The notes under the pieces are model-generated. The model was not told where the DNA came from. It made no database searches and saw only the letters and a list, made by a program, of their open reading frames with translations. Of a stretch of DNA of 64,000 nt, positions 18,599 to 27,132 are shown piece by piece (position 1 is the first letter of the stretch; each line of letters begins with the position of its first letter). A program made the translations under genes and the position numbers. This stretch comes from Azophilus sp965200465 (GTDB lineage Bacteria; Pseudomonadota; Gammaproteobacteria; Pseudomonadales; Azotimanducaceae): assembly GCA_965200465.1 (NCBI GenBank), contig OZ241358.1:2728001-2792000 (forward strand). The letters are read 5' to 3'.

Positions 18599-19690
18599 CT
18601 AGGTATCTTGTTCATCATCAGAACTGGAACCTTCCTCATGCTCATCCGCGCCGGCGCGGATGAGCTCTTCCGCGGGCCAGTAAATCTGCGTCACGGGCGA
18701 ATCGGCAAACTCTGCTTTTGCGATAGCTGCTCGGATATCAATGGCGGGCAGTTCGACAGGTTCTTCCAGTTCTCCCCGACCGCGGATGCGCAGTTCGTGG
18801 AGTTCAAGGTCACAGTTGCTTCTGTAGCGAAACGGTCCTCGCAGGAGGTGCTCGATCTTCCACAACGCGAGCGCCAGAAGGAATTCCTTCTGCGCACTGT
18901 TTAGGCCACGGTCTCCTCGGCCGAAAGATCGAAGCAGCGCCAAGTCGATCACAAACGTAGCGACGATTTCACCGGCCGTCTCCTCGTCAACGGAAAAGAT
19001 CGGTTGCCCCGAAGAGGTCTTTCCGAGCCTGTCGAACTTGACGCCGGAGCTTCGGACCCGTGAAGCGTCAAACGCCTCGAGTTGCGCCGTCAGCATCCTC
19101 GGCAGCTTGATCCCCATAGCTGGGAAAAGCACCCCGTGAACGAGTGAATTGGGGTCGTAGCGGAAGATCGTCGTAAAAACGGCCCACCACTGGTCGGGAA
19201 GGGGATGGGATTTCTTACCGAGATCGGCGATTCCAAATTCGGCACGGAGCACATCGCGGAATTTCCGATCAGTCCGCTGGCCGTCCTCTACGAGTAGTCC
19301 GGTACGACTACTAGGCTTTTCTTCGCCAAGAAAGTAGGTAGAGGCCAACCTGTGTCCTTCCGAAAACGTCGTAACGACGAGCCTCCCATCGTCCGTCCGG
19401 CATTCGACGTAGGGCATTCCTGCAAGCTCATCCGCCAAGTCGAGGGAGTGTTCGCTGGCCAGGCACACCGTCTCGAGGTGATTCGCCATGCTGGCCGCGC
19501 TGTCCACAATACAGACCTTCTGCACACTGTTGCCGGAACGTGGCGCATCGTAAATCACATGACCGATCTCGGGGAAACCCGCCGGTTGAAAGCGGTCCAG
19601 ACCGGAAGCTGGTCTTAGGCTTGCACGCAGTGTCAGGCGAAGGTCTCTGCCACTTAGAAGTGTGGATGGGTCGAACGGATGATCGGACAT
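18599..19690 (-). CDS. csb1: type I-G Cas7 backbone protein Csb1
   Basis: A 363-residue Cas7 homologue (Csb1/GSU0053 family), the repeated backbone subunit of the type I-G effector complex. It starts MSDHPFDPSTLLSGRDLRL and contains VQKVCIVDSAASMANHLE, both typical. I start it at 19690 because AAGGAGAATTTTC directly precedes that ATG; an upstream in-frame start at 19735 would overlap csx17. It lies 11 nt after csx17 in one operon. Confidence 0.92.
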   Translation of the reverse strand: MSDHPFDPSTLLSGRDLRLTLRASLRPASGLDRFQPAGFPEIGHVIYDAPRSGNSVQKVCIVDSAASMANHLETVCLASEHSLDLADELAGMPYVECRTDDGRLVVTTFSEGHRLASTYFLGEEKPSSRTGLLVEDGQRTDRKFRDVLRAEFGIADLGKKSHPLPDQWWAVFTTIFRYDPNSLVHGVLFPAMGIKLPRMLTAQLEAFDASRVRSSGVKFDRLGKTSSGQPIFSVDEETAGEIVATFVIDLALLRSFGRGDRGLNSAQKEFLLALALWKIEHLLRGPFRYRSNCDLELHELRIRGRGELEEPVELPAIDIRAAIAKAEFADSPVTQIYWPAEELIRAGADEHEEGSSSDDEQDT

Positions 19691-19701
19691 GAAAATTCTC
19701 C

Positions 19702-21819
19702 TTACTGTCCATTGGTTTGGGTTGGTGCACACCAACGCCGGAAAACGGCAAGAGTCTGTTCGTCACGAGTCGGGATGGCCAACGCCGCCAGCAGACGCCC
19801 CGGGTCATATCCTTCGGGGAGCACATCGAAATCGGCAAGCGCCACGCCGGCGGAGCGGTACGCTGTCAGAGCCACGTCCGCCGCACCCTTCACATCCCCA
19901 TGCCGCAGCATCGCGATGACGCGACCGAGACGGGCGCATGTCGATGTCCCCTCGGCCCGAACATCACTTTCGTGCAGGACTTGACGGAACAGCCAATCAC
20001 TTGCGAGCGGACGAAACAGCGCGTAGGTCGCCAGTACGCCGTCGACGGCCGGTCGACCGCGGGGGAAACCGCTTTGCAATTCCTTGGCAGCCTTGCCGTT
20101 TGCTTCGCCGCTCCAGTCGAACACACAGAGGCGATCCAGCCACAGACGCAATCGATCTTCGTCCACATCGGCGGACAGCCAGGAATGCACATCGTCAAGA
20201 GCCACCCGAATGGCAGCACCGAACGGTGGGTGCTGCGCGGCCTTTTGCGAGACTTCCAAGGTGCGCCATTCTGCCATCGCGCAAAGATTGTCGGTCAACT
20301 CGGCATCACTCCAGACACGGCTAGCCGGTAAAGATTCGGGAAATTCCCAGCGTGACCCGGCCGTCCCTTTCTGCACTCCGATACGGTATGCGATGACCGG
20401 CGGGCAGAGCGGAGTTCTAGACAGCGAGGACATGGCCAGCGCCAAGCGTGTTTCCTGGTCGGGCGGATCTTCCTGAAACAACCTTGCCGCCCACTCACCC
20501 GGCAACAAGCGAAATCGCACATTGTGTCTGCGAAACATCCGGTTCCGATCGACCTTGACGAGCGCATCGAAAACTTCGTCCACCAACGCCCATGCCGGTT
20601 CAGTGCTGCTTGCATCCGGCACCGTGGCAGCAAAACCGACAAGCGCCCGTTCGAGCGGGCCACGCAAACCGGCAAATCTCCATCGCTTGCCGACCTTCCG
20701 GTCCGCCGGCAGCGTTTCGTGAAACTCGACAATGGTCCGAATCGCCCGTGTGGTCGCACCGTCTAGGTTCGTCTTTGGTACCGGAACGACGGTTGCCAAT
20801 CGGGACTCGAACGTCTGCGCACTGGTCGTATGCAGAAGCAGAAATCGTCGGAATTCCGATATACCGGCATCAACGCCGCGGCCCGTTACGCCAACGGCAA
20901 ACACCGCGGAGGAAGTCGCTCCCTTGGCACCGAGCTCCGCTCTTCCGCGCAGGAACAAGGAGCGGAGCTCAGGCTCCGTCATTGGTTGATCCCAGATCGG
21001 AGCCCAGACCTCGGCTTCTATGCTGCCTGCTTCATCCGCACCCTGCGGCGCCATTGCCACGGCAATGAACGGGAATGCGCCTTTGGGTTGACGGCGACTG
21101 CCCAACTGCCGGGAAACGCCGCCTGCAAAATAGGGCAGGCCCTCACACGCCAACGCCATCGCCCAAGGCGTGATCTCTCCTTCGCGGTATGGCTGTTTCT
21201 TGCCGCGTGGTGAATCGGGTAGTGTGCTTGGATTACCGTGATTGTAGATTTTGTTGGCTGCACCGAACCATGATCCAGCTTGAAAAGAATCAAGATATGT
21301 GCATGCTTCGCCGGATAGGAAAGCTTTGAGGTCGCTGTCCAGCACACCACGGCTTTGCCCCCGTGGCGGTTTCTCAATGACTCGAACGGCAGTCTTCCAG
21401 CCCTTCGCGAAATCTCGTCTCCCGGTGTTTCCTCCGGCACCGAGCAGAGGGTTCATCCTTACTCGACCGTCAAGGGCTAAATGTGCCCCAAAGGAGGGAA
21501 GTAATTCCTCCTCCGCCATCAAAGAGCGCCAAAGCATGGTCTGTTCTGACGTCTTCTTCTTCACATCGTCCCGCTTGTATTTGTCCCAGGGCTTGTCGTA
21601 TCGGGTCCAGTCGTTTTTCTCGCCAATCCTGTTCAAGAATTCTACGATCTCATCCATTGTCATGGGACCACCGACCATGCAGAAGCCTGCGTTCCGCCAA
21701 CAGGCGCGGACTTTTGGCCACTTCCGAACGGCAAGCGAGAACAACCCAAGCGATGCCAAGTAAGTGCCGAGCGAATCCGCGTTCAGTCCGTTAAGCTGTA
21801 CGGCGGGCAGGCTGTTCAT
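19702..21819 (-). CDS. csx17: type I-G large subunit Csx17 (Cas8g)
   Basis: A 705-residue Csx17, the large-subunit candidate of subtype I-G. The start VQLNGLNADSLGTYLASLGL is strongly conserved in the family and is followed by a long alpha/beta protein with no enzymatic motif. It should recognise the PAM and recruit Cas3. It overlaps the cas3 stop by 4 nt (ATGA), so translation is coupled. The frame is intact over its full length. Confidence 0.92.
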   Translation of the reverse strand: MNSLPAVQLNGLNADSLGTYLASLGLFSLAVRKWPKVRACWRNAGFCMVGGPMTMDEIVEFLNRIGEKNDWTRYDKPWDKYKRDDVKKKTSEQTMLWRSLMAEEELLPSFGAHLALDGRVRMNPLLGAGGNTGRRDFAKGWKTAVRVIEKPPRGQSRGVLDSDLKAFLSGEACTYLDSFQAGSWFGAANKIYNHGNPSTLPDSPRGKKQPYREGEITPWAMALACEGLPYFAGGVSRQLGSRRQPKGAFPFIAVAMAPQGADEAGSIEAEVWAPIWDQPMTEPELRSLFLRGRAELGAKGATSSAVFAVGVTGRGVDAGISEFRRFLLLHTTSAQTFESRLATVVPVPKTNLDGATTRAIRTIVEFHETLPADRKVGKRWRFAGLRGPLERALVGFAATVPDASSTEPAWALVDEVFDALVKVDRNRMFRRHNVRFRLLPGEWAARLFQEDPPDQETRLALAMSSLSRTPLCPPVIAYRIGVQKGTAGSRWEFPESLPASRVWSDAELTDNLCAMAEWRTLEVSQKAAQHPPFGAAIRVALDDVHSWLSADVDEDRLRLWLDRLCVFDWSGEANGKAAKELQSGFPRGRPAVDGVLATYALFRPLASDWLFRQVLHESDVRAEGTSTCARLGRVIAMLRHGDVKGAADVALTAYRSAGVALADFDVLPEGYDPGRLLAALAIPTRDEQTLAVFRRWCAPTQTNGQ

Positions 21820-24614
21820 GAGTGTATTTCCCTGCTTGCGCTGGGGGTCTTGCTAGCCCGCTCGTCGGCGCAGCGCACCAGCGTTTCGAGACAGGCCAGC
21901 GCGAACGGCCCAAGATTGCGCGGCTCATCATCCGGCACGGTGCCGTTGACGCCCGGCACCGCACCGGGTTCCCATGCACCGAGCAGATCGGCAACGAGCC
22001 CGGTCCAGCCAGGTGCTTCGAAGATGAACTCCAGTCCGTTTTCGGAGAAACAGCCCGAAGCTCCATCAGCCGCGCAAGCAAAGTCCAGCGGCATGTCGTT
22101 CCAGGGCAGTAATGATGTGGTCTTCTGTATCCCGCACACGTCCTCACCGGCGTCAGTCCGGGAGGTGAGAACCGTCCGCACCTTACCGTGATGCGCGGCG
22201 CAGAGGTAAATCGACAGCGCGGGAAAGTCGCCGCTCTTCCCTCGATAGTAGCTGTGCCACAGCGCCAGCGCCGTTGCCGCCTCGTGGCGAAGGCCGGGAC
22301 GGAAAGGAACGTTCCACGCACGCGCCATGCCCCGCACGGCACGGATACGTTCGAGGATCGCACGAGACACCTTCGAGTCCGTATGCCACGTGAACCTGAT
22401 TTGGCCGTCCGCTATTTCTTGTTCCCACGGATCGGCTTGGCCATGCCGCACGCCGTTCGTCCAAAGTATGGCTTCGGCTTCCCGCGCTGCTCCGGATCCA
22501 TCTGCGACAACCGAGAGCTGGTACGGGGCCTTGGCCCATACGCAGCCCTCTTGTGGCGACGGCCTCGGCAACCCGTTCTGCCACTGGGACAGCGCCTTGC
22601 CGATATCGTGTTCCGACGATGCGTGAATGACTGCCGAGCCGACTTTGTCATCCAGATTCATCGCCCGAACGATGCGCACCGCTTCACGCTCGGTGTCTTT
22701 CAGATGATCCGTCAACGTGACCCAGACTCCGCTTTCGCTATACCGGTCGTCCTCGAATCTCTCATGTGGTTCTCCCGGCGGCGGGGCATCGTCCAGTTGA
22801 TCGGCCTTGCTCCCTGTCCAACCCAGTTCATGCGAATATCCCCCGTCATCACGCCGCAGCATCACCAACATGCCGGGACGGATATTCCGAGCGTGAACCG
22901 ACTCCCACGCCTCGCTCTTGTCGTCCCAGATCCAGGCCCTCCTGTTCTCCAGGAAACCCTGCAATCTGCCGGCGGTCACGGCGCACCCTTCGCTCTGAAC
23001 AAAAGCCGGCCCGTTCAACGCCTCCGAACGTCGCAACTCGGTATCGGAGCGCCATTCGCGCCAGAAGACCGTAACGTCGGCATTCTCGTCCTGGCTTCGG
23101 ACGAATGGACTCACGTCGGTGAAGCCTCCGAAGACATCCGGCTCCGTAGAAAAGAGCCCATGCACGTCAATGGCTCTCGGGCACGATTCAGGAGCGGGGG
23201 TCAGTGCCTTCTCGACCAATTCTCTGGTTTCGTCTCGTGTGCTCAGCCTTGCCAGGGCTTCTTTCGCGGGCAGGGTGTCGTCGGATTCGTATACCGCAAC
23301 CAACGTGTCGACGAGTTCGCGTCCACGCCTTACCGCATCGGCTTCATAGGGGCCGATGAACCGTGTGCCCCGTTTCGGCTTCTTCGGCCCTTCCCAGAAA
23401 CAGGCACGGGCATCTCCGTTCAGGCGTCCATCCCGATTCAGGCGTCCAAGACGCTGAACCATCGACGGCCAAGGGGCAATTTCCGACCACATCCGCCGCG
23501 CCGATACGTCTACGCCCGCCTCGATCACTTGCGTTGACACGCAGATGAGTCCTGGGACCAAGGCGGTCCCGTCCACCACGGTGCGTTTGTGTGCTGCTTC
23601 GAAAGCCAAAAGTTTGCCTTGATTCTCTTCGCGATCCTTGGCGCGGAAACGCGAGGTCAGAAGGACGACGTCAGAGGCACCAGTGTAGGTGTTTCTGATG
23701 GCTGAGTATATCTGTTGCGCGACGGTGACGGTATTGCAGACGACTAGACTAAGACTCGCTTCATCATGTTCATCGGTCACGGCTTCGGCCAGTGCCTCTG
23801 TGAATATGGACAACTTGCCGCCGGCAGACTTCCTTGGCGTCGTGGCGGGAGGCTCCCACAGCCTGCACGGGCGACGCGCCTGGAGAATATCGTGTTCCCG
23901 GTCGTGTTCTTTCAGGTCTATGCGCATAGGCTTAGGCAGCTTCGCGTTCCTTCGATCAAGGGTCTCAAGAAATGCCGGATGGATCGTCGCACTCATCCAC
24001 CATGTTGAGCAGGGTTTCAGGCTCTTGAAGCGATCATTCCTCATCCAGTCCAGTTGCGCCGACGTCCAGAGCCCCGGCCCCATCAACTGCACTTCGTCCA
24101 TGATCCACAGGCAATCGTTGTTGAGTAGCCCGAAATGCATCGGCCAGCGATACCGGCTCATCCCGTACCCGCGGTTCAGGGCTCGGGAGAGAAGCATATC
24201 CTGGGTGCCTACCAGTACGGCGTTCCGTTCCGCATGAGTGTCCCATTCGCCGGCATCCTCTCCACCCATGAGCGCGTGAAGGCCGACTTCATCCGAGAGC
24301 CCGAGTCTCCTCAACCATTGCTTTGCATTCCGAAGGGTCTGTTCGACGAGTGTTCGCATGGGTAGGCAGTAGACGAGGCGGCGTGGCCAGTCGTCCCGGT
24401 GTTTCATGATGCGGTTCCAGAGCCATGCCAGCACTACGGCACTGGTCTTCCCGAAACCGGTGGGAACGTCGATGAGCATTGATTCGCATTTGCTGCTGCC
24501 GCTCAGCCATTCGTCGTAGTGACGCTCGCGACGTTCGCCGCAGGCGAGCCGCTTCTGGTACTCATACGGAGGGAACCCCGTTGCCGTCTTGAAAAACTGG
24601 TCGAATTTGGTCAC
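21816..24614 (-). CDS. cas3: Cas3 helicase with C-terminal HD nuclease (type I-G)
   Basis: A 932-residue Cas3. The SF2 helicase comes first: Walker A VPTGFGKTSA, the DExx box MDEVQL, SAT motif MSATIHP, and motif VI around QRLGRLNRDGR. The HD nuclease is at the C-terminal end: EHDIGKALSQWQ near residue 665, LRHEAATAL, then AAHHGKVR. This helicase-HD order is typical for type I-G, whereas most Cas3 proteins start with HD. It unwinds and degrades target DNA after Cascade binding. The start is GTG at 24614. It is first in the operon, so the promoter must lie in 24615-24914. Confidence 0.94.
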   Translation of the reverse strand: MTKFDQFFKTATGFPPYEYQKRLACGERRERHYDEWLSGSSKCESMLIDVPTGFGKTSAVVLAWLWNRIMKHRDDWPRRLVYCLPMRTLVEQTLRNAKQWLRRLGLSDEVGLHALMGGEDAGEWDTHAERNAVLVGTQDMLLSRALNRGYGMSRYRWPMHFGLLNNDCLWIMDEVQLMGPGLWTSAQLDWMRNDRFKSLKPCSTWWMSATIHPAFLETLDRRNAKLPKPMRIDLKEHDREHDILQARRPCRLWEPPATTPRKSAGGKLSIFTEALAEAVTDEHDEASLSLVVCNTVTVAQQIYSAIRNTYTGASDVVLLTSRFRAKDREENQGKLLAFEAAHKRTVVDGTALVPGLICVSTQVIEAGVDVSARRMWSEIAPWPSMVQRLGRLNRDGRLNGDARACFWEGPKKPKRGTRFIGPYEADAVRRGRELVDTLVAVYESDDTLPAKEALARLSTRDETRELVEKALTPAPESCPRAIDVHGLFSTEPDVFGGFTDVSPFVRSQDENADVTVFWREWRSDTELRRSEALNGPAFVQSEGCAVTAGRLQGFLENRRAWIWDDKSEAWESVHARNIRPGMLVMLRRDDGGYSHELGWTGSKADQLDDAPPPGEPHERFEDDRYSESGVWVTLTDHLKDTEREAVRIVRAMNLDDKVGSAVIHASSEHDIGKALSQWQNGLPRPSPQEGCVWAKAPYQLSVVADGSGAAREAEAILWTNGVRHGQADPWEQEIADGQIRFTWHTDSKVSRAILERIRAVRGMARAWNVPFRPGLRHEAATALALWHSYYRGKSGDFPALSIYLCAAHHGKVRTVLTSRTDAGEDVCGIQKTTSLLPWNDMPLDFACAADGASGCFSENGLEFIFEAPGWTGLVADLLGAWEPGAVPGVNGTVPDDEPRNLGPFALACLETLVRCADERASKTPSASREIHS

Positions 24615-24914
24615 TGGTCGTCAGTTGCTGTTTGGGTTCAGTGAGTGCGGATAGTAAGGCAATTTGCGCGAGGTGACAACCTGCCTGTCAACGGCTTTGC
24701 CAATCTTGGTTCGCCGATGTAGAGCTATAAGCCACCAATCGCCGTGCCCATTTACTCGCCAATTTGAATGGCTAAGGCGCAATAGCCGGCGTTGGGGTAG
24801 ATCCTCCGTTTGCCGATCAACGCAGGCACAGCATTGGATTGAGTGAGCAGGAGCAAATCTCTCACAGAGATTTCAGCAATCACCGCTTTCCCTCGCCTCT
24901 AGCCAGCCGCCAAC
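24615..24914. other. intergenic region upstream of cas3
   Basis: This 300-bp gap separates the divergent cas3 and Rpn genes. It must contain the promoter for the cas3-csx17-csb1-csb2 operon, but I cannot identify a convincing -35/-10 pair. No gene or clear repeat is visible. Confidence 0.4.
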
Positions 24915-25988
24915 ATGGGCGTCATGGCCGCGTCCGACTCCGCCAACAAGCTCATTTTCTCCGATGACCGCACGGTGGCCGACCTGCTGCGCGGCTTCGT
25001 CGCCGCCCAGTGGCACGGCGAATTGGACTTCAACAGCTTAGCAAAGCGCTCCTCGGAGTTCATCGGCGAGGATCTTGGGCGGCGCATCGGCGACATGGCG
25101 TGGACCGTTGAGTTCGCGGCCGGCGAGCCGCTTGGGGATGGCGGGCGTCCCTACTTGGCCGTGCTCCTGGAGTTCCAATCCCAAGTGGATTGGGACATGG
25201 CTTGGCGGGTCTCGGAGTACGCCCATCTGCTGCATCGGGAGTTGCAGCGCAGTGGTGCCTACCAGTGCGAAGGAAGGATGCCGCCGGTCCCGCCAGTGGT
25301 GGTTTACAACGGGGAGCACCCTTGGCCGCATTCGGCGGAGCGGCCGGCGCAATTCATCAGAGCCCTAGGGAACGGTATGCTGCCTCGCAGCCTGTTGGGG
25401 CGGGCTTACACGGTGCTTGACGAATCGGCTTGGGCGGGGGACGATGGCGACCTGTTCGGCAGCCGTTTGCCAAGCGGCAACCGGGTGACGACGCTGGTCG
25501 GCTTGGACGGAGGGCCGGGACCCGAGTTAGTCGGGCGGTTGGCGGCGGCGTTTGAGCAGTATGGCGGCGGTGACGAGGCCGGTCTGCGGGAGGGCTTCTA
25601 CGCCCGTGTGGAGGACCGGCTGCGGGGCTACGGCGGCTTGGGCCTGCCGCCGCTGGCGGAGTTGGAGCGGGCCTTGGCGGAAAGACGAGGAGGCGAGATG
25701 ACGACATTGCTGGACGCAAGGATACGGGATTGGCGGGACGAATTGGTTGCGCAGGGCATTGCGGAGGGTCAGGCACGAGGCGTTGAGCGAGGCATTGAGC
25801 AGGGTCGCGCCGACGAGCGGGCGCTACTGTGCCGCTTGGCGGGGCGGCGGTTCGGCGCGGAGACGGCGCAGCGATTGGCGGGCTTGCTGGAGGGCCTGAA
25901 GGCGGCGGACGAGTTGGCTGTGGTGGGCGACTGGATTGTGGACTGCGAAACAGGCGCCGACCTGCTGGCCAAGGTTCGCGCCCGGTAA
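24915..25988 (+). CDS. Rpn family recombination-promoting nuclease / PD-(D/E)XK transposase-like protein
   Basis: A 357-residue protein of the Rpn/YhgA-like PD-(D/E)XK group. The active-site candidates are D60 in GDMAWTVEF and the E86-x-Q88 pair in LLEFQSQVDW. The C-terminal 100 residues contain a glutamine/glycine-rich helix (GIAEGQARGVERGIEQG) and a DUF4351-like tail. Rpn proteins cut DNA and raise recombination. A decayed copy in the same orientation lies at 15.9-16.7 kb, and the two flank the CRISPR interference genes. Confidence 0.8.
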   Translation: MGVMAASDSANKLIFSDDRTVADLLRGFVAAQWHGELDFNSLAKRSSEFIGEDLGRRIGDMAWTVEFAAGEPLGDGGRPYLAVLLEFQSQVDWDMAWRVSEYAHLLHRELQRSGAYQCEGRMPPVPPVVVYNGEHPWPHSAERPAQFIRALGNGMLPRSLLGRAYTVLDESAWAGDDGDLFGSRLPSGNRVTTLVGLDGGPGPELVGRLAAAFEQYGGGDEAGLREGFYARVEDRLRGYGGLGLPPLAELERALAERRGGEMTTLLDARIRDWRDELVAQGIAEGQARGVERGIEQGRADERALLCRLAGRRFGAETAQRLAGLLEGLKAADELAVVGDWIVDCETGADLLAKVRAR

Positions 25989-26090
25989 CGCCTCAAGATG
26001 GGCAACGCCTTTGCGCAGATATGAATTCGGCCTTGCAGGCGCCTGACCCGCAGCTTAAGGTGAAGCATCGGGCGCGGCCTCCGGCTCTGA

Positions 26091-26155
26091 CCGCTTCGCC
26101 GCTAGCTGCTTGGCCTTGGATTTGGGGGTCGGCCGCTAAAGACGGCTCTAGCGGC
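26091..26155 (+). pseudogene. remnant of the 5' end of the exonuclease-RecQ-UvrD gene
   Basis: Translation gives RFAASCLALDLGVGR followed by TAA. This matches codons 4-17 of the large helicase gene at 44919 (FAASCLALDLEVGR), and the DNA resemblance continues for several bases beyond the stop. It is a decayed fragment of a second copy, or an older position, of that gene, 19 kb away. Confidence 0.6.
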
Positions 26156-26201
26156 ACCCTTCGGTAATCCCTTATGTCCCCGTTCGCTAGGCCGTAGTTT
26201 C

Positions 26202-26540
26202 ATGCGCCTGTGTGCGCGTGGCTCTCAGGCAATGGCGGCAGACCACATTCCGCAACTGGCCGCGGCGGGGCTTTCAGCCGCCGCGTTGGTGTTGTGCGCG
26301 GCTGGCTACGCGCTCCTTCTAGCCCTTGGTCGCGCGCGCGGCCTCGCCGTTCTCCGCCGCGCCGCGTTGCTTGCGTATGCCGGCGTGGTGCTGGCGGCGG
26401 TGGCGCTGTGCTGGGCGCTGCGGCTGCAAGGGTTGTGGTTGGTGCTCGTCGCCGTTGTGCTGGTGGGCTACTTCGTCGCCCCGCGCGCCGTATGGCGGCT
26501 GTCCGTCGCCACGCATCAAGAGGAAGGCGCGGATGAGTAG
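26202..26540 (+). CDS. small membrane protein heading the nor operon
   Basis: A protein of up to 112 residues with three hydrophobic segments (around LSAAALVLCAAGYALLLAL, LAYAGVVLAAVALCWAL and LWLVLVAVVLVGYFV). It has no motif I recognise. Its last codons overlap the norC start by 8 nt, so it is translated with norC. An internal ATG at 26232 is a possible alternative start; neither has a strong ribosome site. It may help assemble or stabilise the NO reductase, by position only. Confidence 0.6.
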   Translation: MRLCARGSQAMAADHIPQLAAAGLSAAALVLCAAGYALLLALGRARGLAVLRRAALLAYAGVVLAAVALCWALRLQGLWLVLVAVVLVGYFVAPRAVWRLSVATHQEEGADE

Positions 26541-27132
26541 TGTGCCCTGGTGGGCTGCCGAAGACTTCTGGCGCAAGTGCGCCATCTTCGTCACCGCCTT
26601 CATGGCGCTGGTGCTCATCCTGCTCACCTTCCACTCGCTGGCGGCCATTCAGAGCGGCGCTGGCCGGGTGCCGGCGTACTCCGTCGTCAACCACCGCATC
26701 GACTACCGGATGGACGCTGAACGCGGCTACCAAGTGCCCGTGGTCGGCGACGAAGCGCCGCTGTTCGGGCGCAAGCTCAGCGAAGCCGAGGCCGAGGAAC
26801 TGGTCGATCTGGGCAAGCTCACGGTGCAGGCGAAGAACTGCATGAACTGCCACACGCTGCTCGGCAACGGCGCCTACTATGCGCCGGATCTCACAAAGTC
26901 TTGGCTGGATCCGGGCTGGGGCAACGAACAGGCGCGCGAGCTGTTGATGACGCTGTTCCTCAAGGACCCGGTCGCCAACGCGCGCACCTTCGGCACTGGG
27001 CGGCGCATGCCGAACATGGAGCTCACGGACGAGGAAGTGCGCGGCGTCATCGCCTTTCTGAAGTGGATGTCCGCCGTTGACACGAACGGCTTTCCACGCG
27101 GCTTCAAGCCGCTGCCGCAAGGGGGCGCCTAA
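26533..27132 (+). CDS. norC: nitric oxide reductase cytochrome c subunit
   Basis: A 199-residue NorC. One N-terminal membrane anchor (about residues 15-36) is followed by a periplasmic cytochrome c domain with heme motif CMNCH (C103, C106, H107) and the family text LLGNGAYYAPDLTKSW. The methionine ligand is in GRRMPNM. It passes electrons from soluble cytochromes to NorB. The stop overlaps the norB start by 1 nt. Confidence 0.95.
   Translation: MSSVPWWAAEDFWRKCAIFVTAFMALVLILLTFHSLAAIQSGAGRVPAYSVVNHRIDYRMDAERGYQVPVVGDEAPLFGRKLSEAEAEELVDLGKLTVQAKNCMNCHTLLGNGAYYAPDLTKSWLDPGWGNEQARELLMTLFLKDPVANARTFGTGRRMPNMELTDEEVRGVIAFLKWMSAVDTNGFPRGFKPLPQGGA

Noticed and set aside
26100..26201. FNR/DNR box before the nor operon
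   Set aside because: I looked for TTGAT-N4-ATCAA and found no acceptable match.
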